From assembly GCA_964585685.1 (NCBI GenBank), contig CAZPEP010000052.1, positions 48,474 to 112,473 on the forward strand: DNA of 64,000 bases, in the 5' to 3' direction. Made by a program: the position numbers and the translations under genes. Numbering within the stretch: the stretch's first letter is position 1; every line of letters starts with the position of its first letter. The notes beneath the pieces are model-generated. The model did no database searches. It saw only the letters and a list, made by a program, of their open reading frames with translations, and was not told the origin of the DNA. Positions 16,497 through 26,944 of the stretch are shown piece by piece. This stretch comes from JALHVH01 sp964585685 (GTDB lineage Bacteria > Acidobacteriota > Aminicenantia > Aminicenantales > Saccharicenantaceae).

Positions 16497-17308
16497 ACGG
16501 AAACATCCCGACCCTGTACGTCGAAGGCAGGACGCTCCCTGAAGCCTGGGAAAAGGCGGTCCTGGCCTGCTGGGCGCACGGCGCCGCCGTCCCGACCGAA
16601 TACGACAAGCCGGGCGATCCCCCCAGCCGGGACTGTACCATCCTCTGGGCGGTCGAGGACCCGTTCGCCGAGCCGCGCATCCACCGCGCATTCCCCGGCG
16701 GCCTCGAGGACCTGGAGGTCTACCGCCAGGAGGTCGTCGGCGGCGTCCACGACAAGTGGATCGCGCCCGAAGAGGGCAAGTGGACCTATACCTATCATAA
16801 GCGTCTGTTCGCCTACGACATCGAGGGGGAGACCGTCGATCAGATCGACGCAATCGTCCGGAAGCTCGCCGAAGCGGGGCATTCCCGCCGAGCCCAGGCC
16901 ATCACCTGGAATCCCAAACTCGACCCGCCGACCTACGATCCTCCCTGCCTTCAGCGCGTTTGGTGCCGGATCCTCCCGGACGAAGCGGGCGTCCCCGTCC
17001 TCAACATGAACTGCCACTGGCGGTCGCGAGATGCCTACAAGGCCGCCTACATGAACGCTTTCGCCCTGACCGACCTTCAGCGAGTCATGGCAGCCCGGAT
17101 CGCCGAGAGGATCGGCCGGCCCGTCCGCGTCGGGCGCTACGCCGACCTCGTCGACAGCTTTCACATCTACGGGTCCTACTTCGGCGAGTTCCAGGGATTC
17201 CTGAAGATGGTTGAGAAGCGGACCTTCGAAGAGCGGACCTGGCCGTCGAGCTACGCCGAGCCCATGTTCCAGGAGGCCCGGGAACGCCTTCGGAAAGAAA
17301 AATACTGA
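16493..17308 (+). CDS. Thymidylate synthase-like protein, archaeal/methanogen type
   Basis: A 271-residue protein that starts at the ATG in an ATGA overlap with the patatin gene. The central and C-terminal parts match the thymidylate-synthase fold: PPCLQRVWCRI with the nucleophile-position Cys, RSRDAYKAAYMNAFALTDLQ for the phosphate-binding RSxD and the conserved Asn, and DSFHIYGSYF for the HxY block. The style (PCLQ rather than PCH) resembles the methanogen-type thymidylate synthases more than bacterial ThyA. It could make dTMP or modify another pyrimidine nucleotide. The first 60 residues are not recognised. Substrate is inferred. Confidence 0.65.
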   Translation: MNGNIPTLYVEGRTLPEAWEKAVLACWAHGAAVPTEYDKPGDPPSRDCTILWAVEDPFAEPRIHRAFPGGLEDLEVYRQEVVGGVHDKWIAPEEGKWTYTYHKRLFAYDIEGETVDQIDAIVRKLAEAGHSRRAQAITWNPKLDPPTYDPPCLQRVWCRILPDEAGVPVLNMNCHWRSRDAYKAAYMNAFALTDLQRVMAARIAERIGRPVRVGRYADLVDSFHIYGSYFGEFQGFLKMVEKRTFEERTWPSSYAEPMFQEARERLRKEKY

Positions 17309-17340
17309 CCATATTGTGCACATTATAACTGCATTTGTCT

Positions 17341-17405
17341 AAACATCCTTTTATCTGCTGTTTAAAGATGTTTCATCGAATCTAGTGTTCTCTTATTGAA
17401 CACTA
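17341..17405. promoter_or_regulatory. Two inverted repeats, probable activator sites upstream of the sigma-54 promoter
   Basis: A perfect 8-bp inverted repeat TAGTGTTC-N7-GAACACTA spans 17383-17405, and AAACATC-N19-GATGTTT spans 17341-17373. They lie in an unusually AT-rich 200-bp stretch, 75-140 bp upstream of the -24 box. That is the usual position for enhancer-binding-protein sites. The activator is not in this window. Confidence 0.55.
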
Positions 17406-17480
17406 TTTGCTTGGCCTAAGCTTCCGCTTAAATACATCTTATTTATTTATTTTCTATTACTTACAAACCTTTCGTCTCCC

Positions 17481-17497
17481 TGGCACCCTTCTTGCTT
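17481..17497 (+). promoter_or_regulatory. Sigma-54 (RpoN) promoter
   Basis: TGGCAC-N5-TTGCTT: the GG at 17482-17483 and GC at 17494-17495 are ten bases apart, the exact spacing required for -24/-12 promoters. All conserved bases are present. It sits 35 bp before the DUF5658 start. Confidence 0.75.
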
Positions 17498-17531
17498 AAG
17501 TAAGGTCATCATGAGCACGAAGGAGACGAAA

Positions 17532-18110
17532 ATGAAGAAACAAATCCTCACGGCCGTCATCGCAGTCGTTCTGGTCCTCTCGGCCGGATTCGCCGGTGCC
17601 AAAGACATCGAATTCACCCTCATCAGCACGGCGGCCGTGCCCCAGAGCTTGTTCTTCTCCCCTGAGGTAATGAACATGGCGACCCCCATGGTTGCGGTCC
17701 CGGTCGCGGCCCTGGCCCCCGTTCCGGCGTCCTCCACCGCCCTTCCGGTCAACATTGTAAGGCCGCAGGGCTTTGGCTCGTTTCGCGGGGAACGGCTCGA
17801 AAAGACGTTCTTCACCACGTCCCTCGTGGCCCTAACCGCTCTGAACGTGGCGGACTATATCACCACCCGGCAGGCCTTGAAGTACCCCGGCCTCTCCGAA
17901 GGGAATCCTCTCATGAAGCCCTTCGTCAAGAACGCTGTCCTGTTCGCCGCCGTCAAGGCGGGGACCACCGTTCTGAGCGTCTGGGGCATGAAGAGCCTGT
18001 TCAAGCGCGACAGGACGACGGCCTGGGTCCTGACGACCGTATCCAATTTCCTCCTCTCCTATATCGTCTCCAACAACATGAGGCTCATCTCTAGAATGCG
18101 TCCAAGGTAG
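17532..18110 (+). CDS. DUF5658-like membrane protein with signal peptide
   Basis: A 192-residue protein from the ATG at 17532, chosen because AAGGAG lies seven bases upstream; the ATG at 17511 has none. The signal peptide (about residues 4-22, AVIAVVLVLSAGFAGA) is followed by an Ala/Pro-rich linker. A DUF5658-like membrane domain (about 100-190) carries ALNVADYITTRQAL and EGNPLMKPFVKN. The family has no known function. The sigma-54 promoter and paired operators suggest expression on demand. A terminator follows. Confidence 0.7.
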   Translation: MKKQILTAVIAVVLVLSAGFAGAKDIEFTLISTAAVPQSLFFSPEVMNMATPMVAVPVAALAPVPASSTALPVNIVRPQGFGSFRGERLEKTFFTTSLVALTALNVADYITTRQALKYPGLSEGNPLMKPFVKNAVLFAAVKAGTTVLSVWGMKSLFKRDRTTAWVLTTVSNFLLSYIVSNNMRLISRMRPR

Positions 18111-18140
18111 AGGCGCGGGGCGCCCTCTCCACAGCGAGCG

Positions 18141-18174
18141 GGGCCGGGCCGAAAAGGCTCGGCCCCTTTTTTTT
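18141..18174 (+). terminator. Rho-independent terminator after the DUF5658 gene
   Basis: A GC-rich hairpin, GGGCCGGGCC-GAAA-AGGCTCGGCCCC, is followed directly by eight T. It is 30 bp past the stop codon and closes the sigma-54 transcription unit. Confidence 0.9.
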
Positions 18175-18239
18175 ATGGCGAGAAACGCAAGACCGGCGGG
18201 ACCTGGCAGGCTGGATATGATATCATCGGGCCGGGAAAA

Positions 18240-18878
18240 ATGGCTATTTGGCTGCTGTTCGGCTGGGCGCTCGTATTTGCCGCCCTGACGGTCTGGACGT
18301 ACTATAAGGGGCCCCGGTTCCTCTATCTCGTCTTCCGTCCCCTCACCATGGCCGTCATCATCGGCCTCGTCGTCGAGGCCGGGAAGAGCGCCTCTCCCGC
18401 TTACCGAATCGCCATCGGCGCCGGGCTCGTCGCCTCTTTGGTTGGAGACATCTTCATGATGCCCCGCCGAAAGCGGTTCGCGGCGGGCGTCGCCGCGTTC
18501 CTCGTCGCCCAGCTTTGTTATGCCTTCGCATTTCTATCGGGGATCCGATTCCGGTTCGCGCCCGTCCCGGCACTCGTCCTTCTCGCCTACGGGGCGGTCC
18601 TGTTCGTGATCCTAAATCCAGGGCTCAAGCGCATGCGCGTTCCGGTCATCGTGTATATCCTTGCCATCAGCGCGATGGCCCTGACCGCCATCGAACGATA
18701 CGTCCAAACCGGCGGCCCGGCATCGCTCGCCGCCTGCACCGGCGCGGTCCTGTTCCTCATATCCGATTCCGTACTGGCCGTCGATCGGTTCGTCAGGCCG
18801 TTCCGGGCCGCCCAGGCGGCCATCCTGTCGACGTATTTCGCGGCCCAAGCCCTCATCGCCGTGTCAACGTGTCTCTGA
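18240..18878 (+). CDS. YhhN/TMEM86 family membrane protein (lysoplasmalogenase-like)
   Basis: A 212-residue polytopic protein with about eight hydrophobic segments. It keeps the family features: a K/R-P-L-T-M segment near residue 35, the SLVGDIFMM block near residue 65, and the late LISDSVLAVDRF block near residue 175. Animal TMEM86 members hydrolyse lysoplasmalogens; bacterial activity is inferred. Its stop lies one base before the tex stop on the opposite strand, so the two genes converge with almost no spacer. Confidence 0.8.
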   Translation: MAIWLLFGWALVFAALTVWTYYKGPRFLYLVFRPLTMAVIIGLVVEAGKSASPAYRIAIGAGLVASLVGDIFMMPRRKRFAAGVAAFLVAQLCYAFAFLSGIRFRFAPVPALVLLAYGAVLFVILNPGLKRMRVPVIVYILAISAMALTAIERYVQTGGPASLAACTGAVLFLISDSVLAVDRFVRPFRAAQAAILSTYFAAQALIAVSTCL

Positions 18879-18879
18879 C

Positions 18880-21021
<2,142 letters not shown>

Positions 21022-21056
21022 GGGTGCCGGTCCAGTTTACACTCCCCCGGAAACGA

Positions 21057-21136
21057 CAGCAAGAAATCCACCCAACCCCCCTTTTGCAAAGGGGGGCAAG
21101 AAATCCCCCCAACCCCCTTTTTGGAAAGGGGGGCAA
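21057..21136. repeat. C/G-rich palindromic repeat, locus 2 (two tandem units)
   Basis: Two units of about 38-40 bp run head to tail. Each begins GAAATCC and contains a hairpin CCCCCCTTTT...AAAGGGGGG followed by CAA. They lie between tex (5' end) and the POT transporter (3' end). Confidence 0.85.
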
Positions 21137-21162
21137 GGGTGGCATCGAATCGCCGGTTGTCC

Positions 21163-22527
21163 CTAGGACTTGCGGCCCTTGACCAGGATCCGGTCGTAGA
21201 TCGCAAGGCCCGTCATCGAGACGAGGCCGATCGCGGCAATGATGAGCCACATGGCCATGGAGTTCGTCGGCCGGCCCTCCTTCATGGGCGTCGAGATGTA
21301 ACGCTCGAATAGGGCCCCGCCGAGCGGCCCGCCGAAAATGCTCCCCAGGGCCACCGGCAGGTTGGCATAACCGAGGTACAGGCCCTCCTCCCCTTTCGGG
21401 GCAATGGCCCCAATGTACTCGTAGATCCGGGGCGAGGCCATCATCTCGCCGACGGCCATCGAAGCGATGGAGACGATGAGGAAGACGCCTGCGAACGGCA
21501 GGGCCAGGCCAAGGACATCGACCTTCCGCGTGAGGCCCACGCCGAGGAGAGGCGGCAGGATGTTCATCAGCATCCCGGCGGTGGTCACGGCCACGCCGAA
21601 AAGGATGGACTTGATGGGGGTCCACTTCTTCGCGAGCCGCGTGATGAGCATCTGGAAGGCGACGATCATCACCGGGTTGGCCAGCGTGTAGAGCTCCATC
21701 GGGGCGTTCGGGTCCACGGCCCTCAGGAACAGGGGCATCAGGTTATAGAGCTGGACGTAGAGGACCCAGAAGAGTCCGATGACGATGAGGAAGAAGACGA
21801 ACCGGGCGTTTTGCAAGACGACGAAAATGCCGCCGATAGCCTGCCCGAGGGTCTTCTTCCGGACGGCCTGCCCGTCCTTTCTTCCGTCGCTCACGTACTC
21901 CGGCTCCTTGTAGACGAAGAGGACGATGACCAGGCCGATCAGGGCGAAGACCGAGGAGGCGTAGGTGAAGATGGCCGGGATGCCGAGACTCGTCCGGATG
22001 AAGTAGGACACGCCGCGCCCTGTGATGGAGCCGATGTTGATGACCATGTAGAAGATGCCGAAGCCCAGGGTCGCGGCGGTCCCCGACGTCTTCTGAATGG
22101 TCCCCGCTATGCAGGGCTTGACGATCGACCCGCCGATGCCGATAAGAACGATGCCCAGAATCACCGGGACCGTAAAATCGACCGCTTCGGCGGCGGTCTT
22201 GCCGACGAGCCCGGGCCAGAGCCTCTGGACATTGCCCATGGTGAAATAGCCGGCCGAGATCAGGACGAAGGCCACGGACAGGGACCGCTTGTAGCCGTAT
22301 TTATCGGCCAGTGTGCCCGAGAGGATGGGCAAGAAATAAATGAGCCCCCAGAGGAGCGACCCGTTGAGGAACGTCGCGAACGTAGGCCGCATGCCCAGGG
22401 TCTCCTTGAGATAAATGACCATGAACGAGGCCATCGCGTAGTAGGCCGCCCGCTCGAAGAGCTCGATAGTGTTGGCCGTCCAGAAGGTCCTGGGGAATTT
22501 CGTTTTCACGGGTTTCATATCGTTCAT
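21163..22527 (-). CDS. POT/PTR2 family proton-coupled peptide transporter-like MFS protein
   Basis: A 454-residue major facilitator with 12-14 predicted membrane helices. The first helix bears the POT-family ELFERAAYYAM signature. A SGTLADKYGYKRSL loop follows helix 2, and the third family block is recognisable around IGIGGSIVKPCIAGTIQ. POT proteins import di- and tripeptides with protons. Because only motifs were read, a nitrate/organic-acid relative is possible. It stands alone, 26 bp downstream of the tandem repeats at its 3' side. Confidence 0.8.
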   Translation of the reverse strand: MNDMKPVKTKFPRTFWTANTIELFERAAYYAMASFMVIYLKETLGMRPTFATFLNGSLLWGLIYFLPILSGTLADKYGYKRSLSVAFVLISAGYFTMGNVQRLWPGLVGKTAAEAVDFTVPVILGIVLIGIGGSIVKPCIAGTIQKTSGTAATLGFGIFYMVINIGSITGRGVSYFIRTSLGIPAIFTYASSVFALIGLVIVLFVYKEPEYVSDGRKDGQAVRKKTLGQAIGGIFVVLQNARFVFFLIVIGLFWVLYVQLYNLMPLFLRAVDPNAPMELYTLANPVMIVAFQMLITRLAKKWTPIKSILFGVAVTTAGMLMNILPPLLGVGLTRKVDVLGLALPFAGVFLIVSIASMAVGEMMASPRIYEYIGAIAPKGEEGLYLGYANLPVALGSIFGGPLGGALFERYISTPMKEGRPTNSMAMWLIIAAIGLVSMTGLAIYDRILVKGRKS

Positions 22528-22666
22528 GGGCCGGCTCCTTCGCGATTTTGATCCATGATACCATACGGCGGGGGAAGGCCGGAAGCACCCGCTCGGCGCG
22601 CGAGCACCTCCCTTTGATCACGATCCCAGGAATCCCCAACCCCCCGGCGGCCTTGGGGGCGCCGGG

Positions 22667-23710
22667 CTACTTCTTGATTTCCAGGGCCGTCTTCTCCTCT
22701 TCCAGCTTCTTCAGGAAGGATTCGTACTCGGCCTTGCTGGCGGAACCGGCGAACTTCTCCAGAAGGGACTTGTAGGTGGCAATGGCCTGATCGAGGTTAC
22801 CGGCGAGGTAATGGTAATTTCCGAGGACGAGATAGGCGTCTTCGAGGTCGGGCTTGGCGGCAATCGCCTTTTCCAGGAGTTCTGGGATGTTGGCGTATTC
22901 GGCAGCCATGACCTTGACCTTGGCCATGACGTCGGTCGCTTCCTTGTCGGCCCGGAGCTTCGCCACCTTTTTATCGAGGAGCGCGTATTCGTTCTTGGCG
23001 ATCATATAGTCGGCGACGGGAGCAAAGTTGGTTCCGGGCTCGGTAACCACGAGCTCCACGTACTTGCGCAGGTAGCCGTTGGCCTCTTCGGGCTTGTCGA
23101 GGAGGCTGAGGTTGAATCCCAGCATGTATTGGGCCAGGAGGAAGCTTGGCTTCGCGGCGACCGCGACGTCGGGAACGGTCATCAGCTTGGTGAACGCCTC
23201 GACCGACGCGTCGAACTGGCGTGCCTGGAATGCGCTGATCCCCAAATTGAATAGGCCTTCGATGAAGGCGGACTTATGGGTTTTCTCGAACTCAGGAATG
23301 GCGACCAACCGCGAGAAATAGGGGAGGGATGCGGCCGGCTTGCCCTGGGCGCTCATCTGCCGGCCCTTTTCCGAGAGCAATTGGGCATAGGCATCGACGC
23401 CCCAGGCGAATTCGGGATTCGCCTGGACGGCCTTCTCCAGGGAGGATAAGGCGCTCTCATCGTCCTGCTTCAGCCGATATACCTGGGCCGCGGTCAGGTA
23501 GGCCGGGGCGTAGGTCGGTTCGAGCTTCTGGACTTCCGTGTAGTAGGCGAGGGCGCCGTCCAGGTCCTTGGCCTTGATGGCCTTTTCGGCTTTTTCCATC
23601 AGCTTGGAGGCTTCCTTAGTGGCTGGCTTGGGAATTTTTTCCTCCGCCGCGAGCCCAGCGCCGGCAGCCATGAGGAGCAGGACCGCCGCGGCGATGATCC
23701 TTTTATTCAT
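22667..23710 (-). CDS. Exported tetratricopeptide-repeat protein
   Basis: A 347-residue protein from the ATG at 23710, chosen for AAGGAG nine bases upstream. A signal peptide (about residues 4-20, AAAVLLLMAAGAGLAA) is followed by TPR-type helices. The first repeats read AIKAKDLDGALAYYTEVQKL and QDDESALSSLEKAVQANPEF. More repeats occur at about 125-215 and 290-330. It probably works as a periplasmic protein scaffold. No partner is indicated by its neighbours. Confidence 0.8.
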   Translation of the reverse strand: MNKRIIAAAVLLLMAAGAGLAAEEKIPKPATKEASKLMEKAEKAIKAKDLDGALAYYTEVQKLEPTYAPAYLTAAQVYRLKQDDESALSSLEKAVQANPEFAWGVDAYAQLLSEKGRQMSAQGKPAASLPYFSRLVAIPEFEKTHKSAFIEGLFNLGISAFQARQFDASVEAFTKLMTVPDVAVAAKPSFLLAQYMLGFNLSLLDKPEEANGYLRKYVELVVTEPGTNFAPVADYMIAKNEYALLDKKVAKLRADKEATDVMAKVKVMAAEYANIPELLEKAIAAKPDLEDAYLVLGNYHYLAGNLDQAIATYKSLLEKFAGSASKAEYESFLKKLEEEKTALEIKK

Positions 23711-23818
23711 GTTTCCGATCTCCTTGATATCGGGCTTATCCGACGCCCGGAATTCTTCCGGAATATTATACCACAAGAGGATCGTAACGAAAGCCCGGCA
23801 ACACGGTCCGGCTGCCGG

Positions 23819-24571
23819 CTATCGACGGGCGATCTTCCCGTCGATGCCGATGACCACCTTGCGGACCTTGATGGGAACGCCCGAGGCTTCGACGGCCCGC
23901 TCGACGAGGCGGAGGAGGCCCGAGCAACAAGGGACCGTCATGACGGCCACGGTCAGGGATCTGAGTCCGTTTCGGCGGATGATCTCCGCCAGCTTCTCGA
24001 CGTAGCCGCCGGTATCGTCCAGTTTAGGGCAGGCAATAACCAGCTTCTTCCCCGCGAGGAGCTCCCCGTGGAAACCGCCCAAGGCGAAGGCCGTACAATC
24101 GGCGGCGACGAGCAGGTCGGCTCCCTGGAAATAGGGTGCCAGGGGCGAGACGAGGTGGAGCTGAATGGGCCATTGGCTGAGACGGGACCGCGCCGGGGAG
24201 GACGGGGCGTCCGGTTCTCCGTCCGCCGGGATATCGCAGGCGGCGCTCCCGGGACAGCCGGAAGGGGGGCAGGCGCCCTTCACGGCGGCCGTTCCATGCA
24301 CCCGGGCGGCGGCGTCCCGTCCCCTGGTCGCGAGGACGTGGTCGTACGCGGCCTTGGGGTCATAATCTTCGCCGGCCCGCTCTACGATCCGGAGGGCGCC
24401 GGTCGGGCAGACGTCCAGGCAAGCTCCCATTCCGTCGCAAAAGAGCTCGCGGGCGAGGACGGCCTTGTTCTCGGCATCGAGGACGAGGGCCCCTTCGGCG
24501 CACGCCGTCGTGCATAGGCCACAGCCATCGCATTTGTCGCGATCGATCTCGATAATCTTTCTTTTCGTCAT
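23819..24571 (-). CDS. Two-cluster ferredoxin with C-terminal redox domain
   Basis: A 250-residue protein from the ATG at 24571, which overlaps the stop of the upstream gene by one base (TAATG). The first cluster motif CDGCGLCTTACAEGAL is complete. The second, CDGMGACLDVCPTGAL, has Met where the second Cys should be, so it probably binds a 3Fe-4S or atypical cluster. A Cys-rich linker (CPPSGCPGSAACD) and a C-terminal domain with LVAADCTAFALGGFHG, IACPKLDDTGGY and VPCCSG follow. Similar proteins are common in anaerobes, with no assigned reaction. Confidence 0.8.
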   Translation of the reverse strand: MTKRKIIEIDRDKCDGCGLCTTACAEGALVLDAENKAVLARELFCDGMGACLDVCPTGALRIVERAGEDYDPKAAYDHVLATRGRDAAARVHGTAAVKGACPPSGCPGSAACDIPADGEPDAPSSPARSRLSQWPIQLHLVSPLAPYFQGADLLVAADCTAFALGGFHGELLAGKKLVIACPKLDDTGGYVEKLAEIIRRNGLRSLTVAVMTVPCCSGLLRLVERAVEASGVPIKVRKVVIGIDGKIARR

Positions 24572-24966
24572 TAGCCGAACCAGGATTTCGCTTCGCCTCC
24601 CGTGAGCCCGGTCAGGACGAAGAGGCCGAGGACCGTGCCGACGGGCAGAAGCGGGAGCATAAGCCCGCCCAGGACCAAGCCCCCAACGCGGCCCCACACC
24701 TTTCGGCGGGAGATCCCCGCGGCCACAAGGAGAGCGACGGCCCCGGAAAGGAAAGACAGGCCGAAGATGAGGAACCCGAGCCCGCCGAGGAGGGAGGAGC
24801 CCAGGAGGGCGTGCTCCTCGCGGGTCAGGCGAAGGATAAGCGACCCGTAAAGGACGAGGCTTAGGACGGCGGCGGCCGTGATCAGGCCGAGCGCTCCCAG
24901 GACACAAAAAACGGCCCTGGCCGTCTTGACCTTCGCCGACATCTCGCGTCTCTCGGGAACCATCAT
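24571..24966 (-). CDS. Small polytopic membrane protein
   Basis: A 131-residue protein with three to four hydrophobic helices (about residues 18-45, 52-78 and 95-118). No family is recognised. It may begin at the ATG at 24966 or at 24942. It is the first gene of a two-gene unit with the ferredoxin (one-base TAATG overlap), so a membrane partner or anchor role is possible but unproven. Confidence 0.6.
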   Translation of the reverse strand: MMVPERREMSAKVKTARAVFCVLGALGLITAAAVLSLVLYGSLILRLTREEHALLGSSLLGGLGFLIFGLSFLSGAVALLVAAGISRRKVWGRVGGLVLGGLMLPLLPVGTVLGLFVLTGLTGGEAKSWFG

Positions 24967-25013
24967 TGTCGTCCTTTTCTATTGTACCCAAGTTGCGGAC
25001 AAAGGCAAATGCG

Positions 25014-25115
25014 AAATCCCTCCAGCCCCCCTTTTACAAAGGGGGGGAATCATTCCCCCCTGCCCCCCTTTTCCAAGGGGGGAAAGCATTCCCCCTAACC
25101 CTCTTTTAAAAGGGG
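25014..25115. repeat. C/G-rich palindromic repeat, locus 3 (three tandem units)
   Basis: Three units of about 34-40 bp share the pattern ATTCCCCCC...CCCCCCTTTT...AAGGGGGG. They lie in the divergent gap between the small membrane protein and the DUF4412 gene, unlike the other two loci, which lie between co-oriented genes. Confidence 0.85.
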
Positions 25116-25150
25116 AGATCCGCCGCACGGGCACACGGGGCGGGAGACGC

Positions 25151-25204
25151 TCTGCATGGCGACGGCGGTCTGCATGGCAGCGGCGGTCTGCATGGCGGCG
25201 GCGG
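25151..25204. repeat. Three tandem copies of an 18-bp repeat
   Basis: The unit TCTGCATGGCGACGGCGG occurs three times in a row with one or two changes each. It lies 50 bp before the DUF4412 start and overlaps the region where its -35 element would be expected. Confidence 0.85.
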
Positions 25205-25252
25205 CCCGTTTTTGGTATACTTGGGAATGATTCGAGGATTCTAGGAGGTCCC

Positions 25253-25984
25253 ATGAAAAGAACGGTCACCGCAATCCTTTGCGTCCTGGCGATCGCGTCG
25301 ATCGCGTCCGCCGACGTCTACGTCAAATCCAAGGTGCACACCGACCCCATGAGCGTCATGGGGCAGAACCAGCCCGCCAAGGACTCCGTCGCGGAGCAGT
25401 GGATCGGCACCGACAAGTACGCCATGCTGTCCGACCAGAACGCGTCGGTCATCGACCTTTCGAAGAACGTCATGTACATCATCAACCATAAGTCCAAGAC
25501 ATACATCGAGGCAGCCCTGCCGTTCGACTTCTCGAGCCTCCTCCCCGCCCAGATGGCGTCGATGATGCAGGGCATGATGAAGATGACCGTGACCGTGAAT
25601 CCCACGGGCAGCAAGAAGACCGTTGGGTCGTGGGCCTGCGACGAGTACGACGTGACCATGAACATGATGATGATGCCGATGAAGATGAAGGTCTACGCGA
25701 CCACTGATGTCCCCTTCGACCTCGCCACCTACATGAACAAGGTCTACGGGACGGTGCTCAAGTCCCAGTTCCGCCTCGATGACGCCTCCGCGAGCGAGAT
25801 GATGAAGGTCAAAGGCTTCTGGATCTCCTCGGAGACCGCCATTGAGATGATGGGCGCCAAGATCAGGACGACGAGCGAAGTCATCGAAATCTCCAAGAAG
25901 ACCCCCCCTGCCGGCGTCTACGGCGTCCCCGCCGGATACACGAAGCAGGACAAGCTCTCGATGCAGGATCTCCAGAACAAGTAG
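25253..25984 (+). CDS. DUF4412-type exported protein
   Basis: A 243-residue protein from the ATG at 25253 with AGGAGG at 25243-25248. The signal peptide (ILCVLAIASIASA) is followed by a soluble domain with several Met-rich runs (AQMASMMQGMMKMTV, MNMMMMPMKMKV). The pattern fits the DUF4412 family of exported proteins of unknown function. A -10-like TATACT lies at 25216-25221. Met clusters could bind soft metals such as copper; this is speculation. Confidence 0.7.
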   Translation: MKRTVTAILCVLAIASIASADVYVKSKVHTDPMSVMGQNQPAKDSVAEQWIGTDKYAMLSDQNASVIDLSKNVMYIINHKSKTYIEAALPFDFSSLLPAQMASMMQGMMKMTVTVNPTGSKKTVGSWACDEYDVTMNMMMMPMKMKVYATTDVPFDLATYMNKVYGTVLKSQFRLDDASASEMMKVKGFWISSETAIEMMGAKIRTTSEVIEISKKTPPAGVYGVPAGYTKQDKLSMQDLQNK

Positions 25985-26072
25985 AAGGTTAGAGATTCAG
26001 GGCAGGACGTTTCTTCAAGCAGGTCCGCCCAATCTCCCTCGCCCGAATAACCCCGTCGCGGCTTGAGACAGC

Positions 26073-26822
26073 ATGAACAACAAGGAAGAACGTAACTCAA
26101 GCTCCGGCGTGCTTTGCCGCCTTAATCCGCTCCTCGAGGCCCTGAAGGCCTCGCCCGAAAGGGTGAACAAGGTCTTCGTCCAGAACGAGCGGGGGCCAAA
26201 CCGGATAGGAGAGATCATCCGGGAGGCCCGGAAGAACGGCATCCCCGTTGTCTTCGTCCCCAAATCCAAGCTCGACCAGGAGGCCCCCCATCACCAGGGG
26301 GCTATGGCCGTCCTCTCCGCCGGGAGCTTCGCTTCCCTCGAGGCGATCTTGGCCGCCTCCCCGGTCCCCTTCCTGGTCCTCCTCGACGAGATCGAAGACC
26401 CCCAGAACATGGGAGCGCTCATCCGGACCGCCGAATGCGCCGGGGTGGACGGCGTCATCATCCCGGAGCACAGGTCGGCCGGCCTGACGGAGACCGTTTC
26501 CACGGTCGCGGCCGGCGCCCTGGAACACATGAAGGTCTCCAGGGTCGTTAACCTGGCCCGGACTATGGAGGAGCTCAAGGAGCGCGGCGTCTGGATGGTC
26601 GGGGCCGAGGGTGGGAGCAAAGCGCCCTGGCACGCCTTCGACTACACCCTTCCCGTCGGCATCGTCCTGGGTTCCGAGGGCAAGGGGCTCCGCCCCCTCG
26701 TCCGCAAGCGGTGCGACACGATCCTTTCCATCCCCCTGTACGGCCGGATCACCTCGCTCAACGTGTCCGCCGCCGCGGCCATATTCTTATTCGAGGCCGC
26801 GAGGCAGCGGCATAAGGGGTAA
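26073..26822 (+). CDS. rlmB: 23S rRNA 2'-O-ribose methyltransferase, TrmH/SpoU family
   Basis: A 249-residue SPOUT methyltransferase. The N-terminal substrate-binding domain (residues 10-75) has GVLCRLNPLLEAL. The three family motifs follow: DPQNMGALIRTAECAG, GIVLGSEGKGLRPLV and LSIPLYGRITSLNVSAAAAI. It uses S-adenosylmethionine to methylate a ribose 2'-OH. The RlmB assignment (G2251 of 23S rRNA) is by overall layout; another TrmH paralogue is possible. It is a single gene between DUF4412 and accA. Confidence 0.88.
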   Translation: MNNKEERNSSSGVLCRLNPLLEALKASPERVNKVFVQNERGPNRIGEIIREARKNGIPVVFVPKSKLDQEAPHHQGAMAVLSAGSFASLEAILAASPVPFLVLLDEIEDPQNMGALIRTAECAGVDGVIIPEHRSAGLTETVSTVAAGALEHMKVSRVVNLARTMEELKERGVWMVGAEGGSKAPWHAFDYTLPVGIVLGSEGKGLRPLVRKRCDTILSIPLYGRITSLNVSAAAAIFLFEAARQRHKG

Positions 26823-26906
26823 CCTCCGGGGGCCCGTCCGACGCGGAGGACTGGCTTGAGCCGTTCGCCGATGCCGCCCCGCCAGAGAGGTGGGGAGTCG
26901 AGGGGT

Positions 26907-26936
26907 TGACAACATTTCGCTCAAATCTATAGAATA
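26907..26936 (+). promoter_or_regulatory. Sigma-70 promoter of accA-hisS, leaderless arrangement
   Basis: A perfect TTGACA (26907-26912) and TAGAAT (26931-26936) are 18 bp apart. The ATG of accA begins only nine bases after the -10 box, so the transcript likely starts at or within two bases of the start codon. No ribosome site precedes the ATG. Confidence 0.75.
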
Positions 26937-26944
26937 GACCCGAA

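Noticed and set aside
21057..21136. CRISPR-like array from the tandem C/G units
   Set aside because: There are only two or three units of about 40 bp with no unique spacers, and each unit folds as a hairpin. No cas genes are present.
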